Shown here: piece after piece, positions 42,466 through 50,940 of the stretch | Position numbering within the stretch: the stretch's first letter is position 1 | Layout of the letters: the number at the start of each line of letters is the position of its first letter | NCBI GenBank assembly: GCA_004340125.1 | Contig: SLUK01000002.1 | Coordinates: 62,001-126,000 of the forward strand | Direction: 5' to 3' | Origin: Harryflintia acetispora | GTDB taxonomy: Bacteria > Bacillota > Clostridia > Oscillospirales > Ruminococcaceae | DNA: 64,000 nucleotides | Notes under the pieces: generated by a model | Database searches by the model: none | What the model was told of the DNA's origin: nothing | Seen by the model: only the letters and a program-made list of their open reading frames with translations | Program-made: the position numbers and the translations under genes

Positions 42466-43785
42466 ATGAAAACCACCATGAATGAGGTGCTGCAGTTCGT
42501 CGGGGAGAACGACGTCAAGTTCATCCGCCTGGCGTTCTGCGACATCTTCGGCATACAAAAAAATGTGTCCATCATGCCGGGGGAGCTGCCCCGCGCCTTT
42601 GAGAGCGGGATCTCCTTTGATGCCTCGGCCATCCGGGGATTTATGAACGTCGAGGAGAGCGATCTCTTTTTGGTGCCCGACCCGGCTACCCTCTCGCTGC
42701 TGCCCTGGCGTCCCGCTCAGGGGCGGGTGGTGCGGCTCTTCTGCGACATCCGCCGCCCGGACGGGGAGCCCTTCGAGGGGAGCACGCGGGATGTGCTAAA
42801 GGCGGCAATCAAACGCGCGGCGGACCTCGGCTATGTCTGCAAGGTGGGGGCGGAGTGCGAGTTCTATCTCTTCGAGATGGACGAACACGGCAGTCCGACC
42901 ATGATCCCGCACGACAGGGCGGGCTACTTCGATTTGGCCCCCCTGGACAAGGGGGAGAACGTGCGCCGGGAAATCTGCCTGACCCTCGAGGAGATGGGGA
43001 TTTTGCCCGAGAGCTCCCACCACGAGCAGGGACCGGGGCAAAACGAGATCGACTTCAAATATTCCGACGCGCTCACCGCTGCCGACGAGCTGATCACCTT
43101 CCGCTCGGTGGTCAAGGCGATCGCCGCGCGCAACGGGCTTTACGCCTCCTTCCTGCCCAAGCCCTTCCCGGACAGGAGCGGCAGCGGGCTGCACATCAAC
43201 CTGTCATTACAGAAAAACGGGCTGAACATCTTCCGCACCCCGCGCGATGGGCATTCGGGCGAGGCGGAGAGTTTTTTGCAGGGAATCCTCGAGCGGGTGG
43301 GGGAGGTCACGGCCTTCCTAAATCCCCTGACCAATTCCTATGCCCGCTTCGGCAGCTTCGAGGCGCCGCGCTACGTCACCTGGTCGCACCAGAACCGTTC
43401 TCAGCTGATCCGTGTTCCGGCGGCCAGCGGGGAGTACAGCCGCCTCGAGCTGCGCAGCGCCGATGCGTCCTGCAATCCCTATCTTGCCTTTGCGCTGCTG
43501 CTGCACGCGGGGCTCGACGGGATCGAGGAAAAGCGGGTACTCTGCGAGCCGAAAAACTTAAACCTTTACGAGGCTTCGCCGCGTGAGCTTGCGGGGATTT
43601 CCACCCTGCCGGCCAATTTGGGCGAGGCGCTGGCGGAGGCGAAGGAGAGCGCGTTCGTAAAACGGATATTGCCGCAAAAGGTGTTTCACCAGTATATCGG
43701 GCAAAAGGAGCGGGAATTTGCCGAATACGTGGCAGCTCCCGACAAGCGTGAATTCGAGCGGGAGCGCTATTTCGAGCGGATTTGA
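42466..43785 (+). CDS. glnA: Glutamine synthetase type I
   Basis: 439 residues, the length of GSI-alpha enzymes of Firmicutes. Conserved: VKFIRLAFCDIFG, GAECEFYLFE, HHEQGPGQNEIDFKY, SGSGLHINLSL, NSYARF, and ASCNPYLAFALLLHAGLDGI. No adenylylation-site Tyr pattern of the GSI-beta type is seen. ATG 42466 follows AAAGGAGA; the open frame upstream lacks an RBS. It heads a cluster of glutamine-using enzymes and is controlled by the leader at 42301. Confidence 0.96.
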   Translation: MKTTMNEVLQFVGENDVKFIRLAFCDIFGIQKNVSIMPGELPRAFESGISFDASAIRGFMNVEESDLFLVPDPATLSLLPWRPAQGRVVRLFCDIRRPDGEPFEGSTRDVLKAAIKRAADLGYVCKVGAECEFYLFEMDEHGSPTMIPHDRAGYFDLAPLDKGENVRREICLTLEEMGILPESSHHEQGPGQNEIDFKYSDALTAADELITFRSVVKAIAARNGLYASFLPKPFPDRSGSGLHINLSLQKNGLNIFRTPRDGHSGEAESFLQGILERVGEVTAFLNPLTNSYARFGSFEAPRYVTWSHQNRSQLIRVPAASGEYSRLELRSADASCNPYLAFALLLHAGLDGIEEKRVLCEPKNLNLYEASPRELAGISTLPANLGEALAEAKESAFVKRILPQKVFHQYIGQKEREFAEYVAAPDKREFERERYFERI

Positions 43786-43821
43786 CGGCGGCATAGGGCG
43801 ATTGGAAAGGGCGGTGACGGG

Positions 43822-44391
43822 ATGGACAGCGTGTTGATCGTATCGGCCGGGGGCAAGGCGCAAAGCGCCCTCGTCCAGCTGCTGCGCCCCTCGGGCTATG
43901 CGGTGTCCGCCAGCGTCCAGAGCGGCGCGGATGCGCGCAGGCTGCTCCTCGGGGGCGACTTCGATTTGGTGCTGATCAACACCCCGCTTTCCGACGAGTT
44001 CGGGCATGAGCTGGCGGTCGGCGCCGCGACCGGTACCGGCGCCGGGGTGCTGCTGATCGTTCGCGGCGAGCAGGCCGACGAGGTCTCGGCCAGGGTGGAG
44101 GACTGCGGCGTCTTCGTAATCCCGAAGCCGGTCAGCCGCCAGATGTTCTACCAATCTCTCAAGCTGGTTGCCGCCACGCGCCGCAGGATGCTCGGGCTCA
44201 AAAGCGAAAACGTCAGGCTGCGGCAAAAGATCGAGGAGATCCGCTTGGTGGACCGGGCCAAGTGCGCGCTGATCCGGTACCTGGGCATGACCGAGCCGCA
44301 GGCGCACCGCTACATCGAGAAGCAGGCGATGGACCTGCGCCTGACCAGGCGGGAGATCTCCGAGCGGATACTCAAAACCTATGAGAGCTGA
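43822..44391 (+). CDS. ANTAR-domain antiterminator with pseudo-receiver
   Basis: 189 residues. N-terminal receiver-like fold (about 1-120), a coiled-coil linker, then an ANTAR RNA-binding domain (about 130-189: RAKCALIRYLGMTEPQAHRY, IEKQAMDLRLTRREIS). The phospho-acceptor is Asn53 (LVLINTPLSDEFG) and the usual acidic pair after the first strand is replaced (VLIVSAGGKA), so ordinary phosphorylation is unlikely. It probably binds the AAAGGC hairpins in the two glutamine synthetase leaders. Its signal could be a direct contact with GS or a small ligand; that is inference. Confidence 0.88.
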   Translation: MDSVLIVSAGGKAQSALVQLLRPSGYAVSASVQSGADARRLLLGGDFDLVLINTPLSDEFGHELAVGAATGTGAGVLLIVRGEQADEVSARVEDCGVFVIPKPVSRQMFYQSLKLVAATRRRMLGLKSENVRLRQKIEEIRLVDRAKCALIRYLGMTEPQAHRYIEKQAMDLRLTRREISERILKTYES

Positions 44392-44404
44392 GGGAGGGAC
44401 CGGT

Positions 44405-45811
44405 GTGGACAGGAAACTTCATGAGGAGTGCGGGGTGTTCGGGATACGCACCACCCACGACGAGGCGGCCGGAATCACCTACAACGCCCTGCTGGCGCTG
44501 CAGCACCGCGGGCAGGAGGGCGCCGGGATCGCCGTGCTGCGGGACCAGGCCATCCTCTATCACAAGGATGTGGGGCTGGTCAGCGAGGTGTTCACTCCCC
44601 AGGTGCTGAATAAGATTCCCGCGGCGCACTTGGCCATCGGGCACGTGCGCTATTCCACAACGGGGGGCAACCGCAAAGAAAACACCCAGCCGGTGGTCAC
44701 CGAGTACCTGAAAGGGCGGATCGCCATCTCCCACAACGGCAACATCATCAACGCCGCCGCGCTGCGCGAGAAGCTGCGGCGTGCGGGATGCGACTTCAAT
44801 GCCACCACCGACAGCGAGGTGGTCTCCTCCTTGATCGCCTACGAAATTTTGCAGGGTGGCGGCTTCGAGGAGGCGATCGTGAAAGCGGCAAAGCAGCTGC
44901 GTGGCGCTTACACGCTGCTCGTGCTCGGCAGCGGGGACAGGCTGTGCGCGCTGCGCGACCCGAGCGGCTTTCGCCCGCTCTGCCTGGGGAGGAGCAATCA
45001 CGGCTGGGCCGTCGCCAGCGAGAGCTGTGCGCTGGACAGCGCGGGGTTCGACTTTCTGCGGGACGTGCAGCCGGGGGAGCTGATCACCATTGACGGGCGC
45101 GGGCGGATGTCCAGCCGGATGGCGCTGGGCCCGACAAAGCTGGGGATGTGCCTGTTCGAGTATGTCTACTTTGCGCGCACCGACTCGGTCATCGACTCGC
45201 TGAGCGTCTATGAGGCGCGCTACCGCATGGGAGAGGTATTGGCGCGGGAGCACCCGGCAAAGGCGGACGTCGTCTGCGGCGTGCCGGACAGCGGCCTGGA
45301 AGCCGCCATGGGCTACGCCGCCCAGAGCGGGCTGCCCTGCGTGCCGGGGTTTGTCAAGAACCGCTATATCGGGCGCAGCTTCATCTTCCCCTCCCAGGCG
45401 CAGCGGGACATGGCGGTGCGCCTCAAGCTGAGCCCCCTGCGCGTGAACGTCGCGGGCAAGCGGGTGGTACTGGTGGACGATTCGATCGTGCGGGGGACCA
45501 CCGGCGCAAAGATCGTGAGCAGCCTCAAGGCGGCGGGTGCGAGGGAAGTGCACCTGCGGATTTCCTCCCCGCCCTTTTACCATACCTGCTATTTCGGCAC
45601 CGACATCGGGGACGAGGAGAACCTGATTGCCAACCGGCTTTCCCACGACGAGATCACAACAAGCATGGGAGCCGACAGCCTTGGGTATATTAGCATAGAG
45701 GGGCTCAAGTCGGCCTGCAGTGGGTGCAGCCTGCCGTTTTGCGACGGCTGCTTCACCGGACGGTACCCGCTGGATGCGGCAGAGCAGAGCAAAACGCAGT
45801 TTGAACAGTAG
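44405..45811 (+). CDS. purF: Amidophosphoribosyltransferase
   Basis: 468 residues. Transfers ammonia from glutamine to PRPP, the first step of purine synthesis. The GTG start gives an 8-residue propeptide before Cys9 (EECGVFGI), the N-terminal nucleophile, as in Bacillus PurF. The phosphoribosyl motif is VVLVDDSIVRGTT. Cys residues in SACSGC and FCDGCF at the end suit the [4Fe-4S] cluster of this subfamily. RBS GAGGGAGGG. Not in a purine operon here but among other glutamine users. Confidence 0.95.
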   Translation: MDRKLHEECGVFGIRTTHDEAAGITYNALLALQHRGQEGAGIAVLRDQAILYHKDVGLVSEVFTPQVLNKIPAAHLAIGHVRYSTTGGNRKENTQPVVTEYLKGRIAISHNGNIINAAALREKLRRAGCDFNATTDSEVVSSLIAYEILQGGGFEEAIVKAAKQLRGAYTLLVLGSGDRLCALRDPSGFRPLCLGRSNHGWAVASESCALDSAGFDFLRDVQPGELITIDGRGRMSSRMALGPTKLGMCLFEYVYFARTDSVIDSLSVYEARYRMGEVLAREHPAKADVVCGVPDSGLEAAMGYAAQSGLPCVPGFVKNRYIGRSFIFPSQAQRDMAVRLKLSPLRVNVAGKRVVLVDDSIVRGTTGAKIVSSLKAAGAREVHLRISSPPFYHTCYFGTDIGDEENLIANRLSHDEITTSMGADSLGYISIEGLKSACSGCSLPFCDGCFTGRYPLDAAEQSKTQFEQ

Positions 45812-45824
45812 GAGGAAGCCTGTT

Positions 45825-46898
45825 ATGTCGGGTGAAAAGAGATATTTGGTGCTGGAAAACGGACGGGTGTTCGAGGGAGTCGGCTTCGGCGCTCCGGGGG
45901 ACGTGAACGGGGAGCTCGTCTTTACCACCGGGATGACCGGGTATTTAGAGACCCTGACCGACCCGAGCTACCACGGGCAGATTGTGGTACAGACCTTCCC
46001 GCTCATCGGGAACTACGGCGTCATCCCCGCCGACTTTGAAAGCATAAAAGTGCATCCAAAAGCCTATATCGTCCGCCAGTGGTGTCAGCATCCCTCCAAC
46101 TTCCGCAGCGAGGGTGATCTTGACACCTTTTTTATGAGGTGCTCGCTGCCCGCCCTGTGCGGGATCGACACCAGGGAGCTTGTCAAGATCATCCGCGAGC
46201 ACGGGGTGATGAACGCAAAGCTCGTCTCTTCCAAAGAGCGGCTCGACCCGTCCGACTTACAGGGGGCCCTGCTCGAGGGCGCGGTCGCGGCGGTCACGCC
46301 GAAGGCCGCCTTCACCGAGCGCCCGCAGGAGACGAAATACCGGGTGGTGCTCTGGGACTTCGGCGCCAAGGCGAATATCGCAAGGGAGCTACTGCGCCGG
46401 GGGTGCGAGGTGGTCCACGTCCCGGCCGGGGCCTCGGCGGCGGATATCCTGGCGCTGCGCCCCGAAGGGGTGGTGCTCTCGAACGGCCCGGGCGATCCGG
46501 CCGAGAACACGGGGACTATCCGGGAGCTGCAGAAGCTCTGTGAGCATAAGCTCCCGATGATGGGAATCTGCCTTGGGCACCAGCTGCTGGCGCTGAGCCG
46601 GGGGGCCGGGACCGAAAAGCTCAAATACGGGCACCGGGGCGCCAACCAGCCGGTCAAGGACCTGCAGAGCGGCCGGGTCTATATCACCAGCCAGAACCAT
46701 GGCTACGCGGTACAAAACGACACCCTGCCGAAGGGTGCGAAGCTCTGGTTTTGCAACGCCAACGACGGCACCTGCGAGGGGATCCTCTATCAGGACATCC
46801 CGGCCTTTTCGGTGCAGTACCATCCCGAGGCGGCAAGCGGGCCGCTGGACACCGGTTTTTTATTCGACGCGTTCATCAAACGATTGGAGGTGAAGTGA
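45825..46898 (+). CDS. carA: Carbamoyl-phosphate synthase small subunit
   Basis: 357 residues. Hydrolyses glutamine and passes ammonia to CarB. The class I amidotransferase triad is Cys249 in MGICLGHQ with His and Glu in QYHPEA. The N-terminal CarA domain starts RYLVLENGRVFEGVGFG. RBS TAGGAGGAAG. It ends 1 nt before carB-dapF. Confidence 0.96.
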   Translation: MSGEKRYLVLENGRVFEGVGFGAPGDVNGELVFTTGMTGYLETLTDPSYHGQIVVQTFPLIGNYGVIPADFESIKVHPKAYIVRQWCQHPSNFRSEGDLDTFFMRCSLPALCGIDTRELVKIIREHGVMNAKLVSSKERLDPSDLQGALLEGAVAAVTPKAAFTERPQETKYRVVLWDFGAKANIARELLRRGCEVVHVPAGASAADILALRPEGVVLSNGPGDPAENTGTIRELQKLCEHKLPMMGICLGHQLLALSRGAGTEKLKYGHRGANQPVKDLQSGRVYITSQNHGYAVQNDTLPKGAKLWFCNANDGTCEGILYQDIPAFSVQYHPEAASGPLDTGFLFDAFIKRLEVK

Positions 46899-46899
46899 C

Positions 46900-49800
46900 A
46901 TGCCGCTCGATCCTGCCATCAAGAAGGTGCTGGTGATCGGCTCGGGGCCGATCGTGATCGGCCAGGCGGCCGAGTTCGACTATGCGGGCACCCAGGCCTG
47001 CCGCGCGCTCAAGGAGGAGGGGCTGCAGGTGGTGCTGTGCAATTCCAATCCCGCCACCATCATGACCGACCGGGAGATGGCCGACGAAATCTACCTCGAA
47101 CCGCTGACGGTCGAAACCGTCAAGAGGATCATTTTAAAGGAGCGTCCGGACAGCCTCCTGTCCACTTTGGGCGGGCAGACCGGGCTGACCCTCTCGATGC
47201 AGCTTGCCAAGGAGGGCTTCCTCGAAGCCCAGGGCGTGCGGCTGCTGGGCGCGCGGGTCGAGACGATCGACAGGGCCGAGGACCGCCAGCTTTTTAGGGA
47301 CACCATGCTCTCGATCGGGGAGCCGGTGATCCCCTCCGAGGTCGCCCACGATCTGGAGCACGCCCTGCGGATTGCCGGGGAGATCGGCTATCCGGTGATC
47401 GTGCGCCCGGCGTTTACCATGGGCGGCAGCGGCGGCGGGATCGCACAGGATCCGGAGCAGCTGGGGGAGATTGCCCAAAACGGGCTGCGCCTCTCGCCGA
47501 TCAGCCAGGTGCTGGTCGAAAAGTGTGTTTCGGGCTGGAAGGAGATCGAGTTCGAGGTGATGCGCGACCGCAGCGGCAGCGTGATCACCGTCTGCTCGAT
47601 GGAGAACTTCGACCCCGTCGGGGTGCACACCGGGGACAGTATCGTCATCGCCCCGGCGGTGACCCTGGCGGATAAGGAATACCAGATGCTGCGCTCGGCG
47701 GCGCTCCACATCATCTCCGCGCTGGGGGTCGAGGGCGGCTGCAACTGCCAGTTTGCCCTGCATCCGGAGTCGATGGAATACGCGGTCATCGAGGTCAATC
47801 CCCGCGTCTCGCGCTCGTCGGCCCTGGCCTCCAAGGCGACCGGCTACCCGATCGCCAAGGTGGCGGCCAAGATCGCTATCGGCTACAACCTCGACGAGAT
47901 CCAAAACGCCGTCACCGGAAAGACCTGCGCCTGCTTCGAGCCGGCGCTCGACTATGTGGTGGTCAAGTTCCCCAAGTGGCCGTTCGACAAGTTCGTCTAC
48001 GCCGACCGGCGCCTCGGTACCCAGATGAAGGCCACCGGCGAGGTGATGGCCATCGCCCACACCTTCGAGGCGGCGCTGATGAAGGCGGTGCGCGGGGCGG
48101 AGATCTCGCTGGACTGCCTGATCGAGCCCAAGCTCCAGGCCGTGCCCGACCACGAGCTGTTCGCTAGGGTTTCGGTCTGCAGCGACGAGCGGCTCTTCGT
48201 GATCTGTGAATGCATGCGCCGGGGGATGAGCTGCGGGGAGATACACGTGCGCACCAAAATTGACCTTTGGTTTTTATATAAGCTGCGGAACCTGCTGGAA
48301 ATGGAACGCCGGCTGCAAAACGAGGCGCCAACCCCGGCGCTCTACCGCGCGGCCAAGGAGCTCGGCTTCCCCGACCGGGTGATCGAACGCCTCAGCGGCA
48401 AAAGGGTGGAGCGCCCGCTTGCGACCTCCTTCAAGATGGTGGACACCTGCGCGGCTGAATTCGAGGCGCAGACACCCTACTTCTATTCCACCTATGACGA
48501 GGTAAACGAGGCCGCGCAGTACCTGCAAGGACACAAGAGCCGGGGGAAGACGGTGGTGGTCCTCGGCTCGGGGCCGATCCGGATCGGGCAGGGGATCGAA
48601 TTCGACTACGCCTCGGTCCAGTGCGCCTGGACGCTCAAGAAGCAGGGATACGAGGTGGTCATCATCAACAACAATCCCGAGACCGTCTCGACCGACTTCG
48701 ATACCGCCGACCGGCTCTATTTCGAGCCGCTGACCCCCGAGGACGTGATGAACGTGATCCGCACCGAGCGCCCCTACGGAGTGGTGGCGGCCTTCGGCGG
48801 GCAGACGGCGATCAAGCTGACCAGGTTCCTGCATGAACAGGGGATCAGGATACTGGGCACCTCGGCGGACAGCGTGGATATGGCCGAGGACCGGGAGCGC
48901 TTCGATGCCCTGCTCGAAAGCCTCTCGATTGCCCGCCCGAAGGGGGCCGCCGTGACCACCGCCGAACAGGCGCTCGCGGCGGCGCACGAGCTTCAGTATC
49001 CGGTGCTGCTGCGCCCGTCCTACGTGCTGGGCGGGCAGAACATGATCATCGCCTTTTCGGACGACGACGTGCGCGAATATATGCAGATCATCCTCTCCCA
49101 CGGGATCGAGAGCCCGGTGCTGATCGACCAGTATTTGACGGGCACCGAGCTGGAGGCCGACGCCATCTGCGACGGGGAGGAGGTCCTCATCCCCGGGATC
49201 ATGGAGCATATCGAGCGCGCCGGGGTCCACTCGGGGGACTCGATCGCGGTCTATCCGGCCTATAACCTGAGCGCACAGCTTTTGCAGCGGGTGGTGGAGT
49301 ACACCGAGCGTTTGGCGCTTTCGCTGCACACCAAGGGGCTCATCAACATCCAGTACGTCGTACACCAGGGGGAAATCTACGTCATCGAGGTCAACCCCCG
49401 CGCCAGCCGTACCGTGCCCTATATCAGCAAGGTGACCGGCGTGCCGATGGCCGAGCTTGCGACCAGGGCCATGCTCGGCGAGCGCCTGCGCGCGATGGGC
49501 TTCGGCACCGGGCTGCGGCGCACCCCGCCCTATGTGGCGGTCAAGGTGCCGGTCTTCAGCTTCGAGAAGCTGGCGGACGTGGACGTGCTGCTCGGTCCCG
49601 AGATGAAGTCGACCGGCGAGGTGCTGGGGATCGGCAAGACCCTGGACGAGGCGCTCTACAAGGGGCTGATTGCCGCCGGCTACCGGATGGAGAAGGGCGG
49701 CGGGGTACTGCTGACGGTGCGTGAGAGGGACAAGGACGAGCTGCCAAAGACCGCGCGGGGCTTTGCGCGGCTCGGCTTCGCGCTCTATGCCACCGAGGGC

Positions 49801-50940
49801 ACGGCGGCCGCCCTCAAAAGGGCGGGGATCGCGGCCAGGACGGTCAAAAAGATCCACGAGGCTGAGGAGAACGTGCTCTCCCTGCTCGAAAGCGGGAAGA
49901 TCCAGTACATTGTCTCCACCTCCGAGAAGGGGCGGATTCCCACCAGGGACAGCGTGCGCATCCGGCGCAAGGCGGTGGAGCGTTCGATCCCCTGCCTGAC
50001 CTCGCTGGACACCGCCAACGCCCTGCTGCACAGCCTCTGGGGACGGTTCACCGAGGCGAACACCGAGCTGGTCGACATCAACCATATGCGCGGGGAAAGA
50101 TTGCAGCTGCATTTCACCAAGATGCAGGCCTGCGGGAACGACTATATCTATTTCGATTGCTTCCGCCAGGAGGTCGCCTCTCCCGAGGCGCTCAGCGTGC
50201 GCCTGTCCGAGCGGCGCACCGGGATCGGCGGGGACGGGATCGTGCTGATCCTCCCAAGCGAGTCGGCGCACGCCAGAATGCGGATGTTCAACGCCGACGG
50301 GAGCGAAGGGAGGATGTGCGGCAACGCCATCCGCTGCGTGGGCAAGTACCTCTATGACAGCGGGATCGTGCGGGAAAAGACGGTGAAGGTCGAGACCCTC
50401 AGCGGGATCAAGACCCTCGTGCTGCACACCGACGGCGGGCAGGTGCGCTCGGTGCGGGTGGACATGGGACCGGCCGTCTTTTTGCCGGAGCAAGTCCCGG
50501 TGAAAATCAAGGGGGAACGGGTGGTCGATTGCCCGGTCCGGATCGGGGAGCGTGAGTACCGCGTTACCTGCCTGTCGATGGGCAACCCGCACTGCGTCGT
50601 CTTTACCGCCGACCCGGCGGCGATCGACCTCGCGGCGGTCGGCCCGTCTTTCGAGCACGACTCCATCTTCCCCGACCGGGTGAACACCGAATTCGTATCG
50701 GTACCTGAGCGCAACGTGCTGCGCATGCGGGTCTGGGAGCGGGGCAGCGGCGAGACCTTCGCCTGCGGGACCGGAGCCTGTGCGAGCGCCGCGGCCGCGG
50801 TGGCGCAGGGGCTCTGCGATAAAGATGAGGATATCCTCGTCCACCTGCTGGGCGGGGACCTGACGATCCGGGTGACCGATGAGACGGTCTATATGACCGG
50901 GGAAGCGGTAAAGGTTTATGAGGGGGCAGTGGAGTTATGA
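46900..50940 (+). CDS. carB-dapF: Fused carbamoyl-phosphate synthase large subunit and DAP epimerase
   Basis: 1346 residues in one open frame. Residues 1 to about 1060 are a full CarB: two ATP-grasp halves (each opening VLVIGSGPIVIGQ or VVVLGSGPIRIGQ), and the C-terminal allosteric domain ending near SLDTANALLHSLWG. Residues about 1069-1346 are a full DapF: HFTKMQACGNDY, MCGNAIRC (Cys1140) and ACGTGACAS (Cys1289), the two catalytic cysteines. No stop, frameshift sign or good internal RBS lies at the junction, though an ATG at 50085 (MRGERLQ) exists. So pyrimidine/arginine and lysine/cell-wall steps sit on one polypeptide. RBS GGAGGTGAAG; overlaps pyrG by 4 nt. Confidence 0.93.
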   Translation: MPLDPAIKKVLVIGSGPIVIGQAAEFDYAGTQACRALKEEGLQVVLCNSNPATIMTDREMADEIYLEPLTVETVKRIILKERPDSLLSTLGGQTGLTLSMQLAKEGFLEAQGVRLLGARVETIDRAEDRQLFRDTMLSIGEPVIPSEVAHDLEHALRIAGEIGYPVIVRPAFTMGGSGGGIAQDPEQLGEIAQNGLRLSPISQVLVEKCVSGWKEIEFEVMRDRSGSVITVCSMENFDPVGVHTGDSIVIAPAVTLADKEYQMLRSAALHIISALGVEGGCNCQFALHPESMEYAVIEVNPRVSRSSALASKATGYPIAKVAAKIAIGYNLDEIQNAVTGKTCACFEPALDYVVVKFPKWPFDKFVYADRRLGTQMKATGEVMAIAHTFEAALMKAVRGAEISLDCLIEPKLQAVPDHELFARVSVCSDERLFVICECMRRGMSCGEIHVRTKIDLWFLYKLRNLLEMERRLQNEAPTPALYRAAKELGFPDRVIERLSGKRVERPLATSFKMVDTCAAEFEAQTPYFYSTYDEVNEAAQYLQGHKSRGKTVVVLGSGPIRIGQGIEFDYASVQCAWTLKKQGYEVVIINNNPETVSTDFDTADRLYFEPLTPEDVMNVIRTERPYGVVAAFGGQTAIKLTRFLHEQGIRILGTSADSVDMAEDRERFDALLESLSIARPKGAAVTTAEQALAAAHELQYPVLLRPSYVLGGQNMIIAFSDDDVREYMQIILSHGIESPVLIDQYLTGTELEADAICDGEEVLIPGIMEHIERAGVHSGDSIAVYPAYNLSAQLLQRVVEYTERLALSLHTKGLINIQYVVHQGEIYVIEVNPRASRTVPYISKVTGVPMAELATRAMLGERLRAMGFGTGLRRTPPYVAVKVPVFSFEKLADVDVLLGPEMKSTGEVLGIGKTLDEALYKGLIAAGYRMEKGGGVLLTVRERDKDELPKTARGFARLGFALYATEGTAAALKRAGIAARTVKKIHEAEENVLSLLESGKIQYIVSTSEKGRIPTRDSVRIRRKAVERSIPCLTSLDTANALLHSLWGRFTEANTELVDINHMRGERLQLHFTKMQACGNDYIYFDCFRQEVASPEALSVRLSERRTGIGGDGIVLILPSESAHARMRMFNADGSEGRMCGNAIRCVGKYLYDSGIVREKTVKVETLSGIKTLVLHTDGGQVRSVRVDMGPAVFLPEQVPVKIKGERVVDCPVRIGEREYRVTCLSMGNPHCVVFTADPAAIDLAAVGPSFEHDSIFPDRVNTEFVSVPERNVLRMRVWERGSGETFACGTGACASAAAAVAQGLCDKDEDILVHLLGGDLTIRVTDETVYMTGEAVKVYEGAVEL

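Noticed and set aside
50085..50130. Internal ATG before the DapF part as a separate dapF start
   Set aside because: No Shine-Dalgarno sequence precedes it and the frame is continuous with CarB. Kept as an alternative, not as a separate gene.
48274..50844. Minus-strand open frame of 856 codons opposite carB-dapF
   Set aside because: Same cause: rare stops in antisense of GC-rich DNA. The translated sequence has no recognisable motif.
46900..50940. CarB-DapF fusion as a sequencing artefact
   Set aside because: Both parts are full length, in frame, and joined by a natural-looking linker; a lost stop codon alone would more likely leave extra non-coding sequence between the genes. It still needs read-level confirmation.
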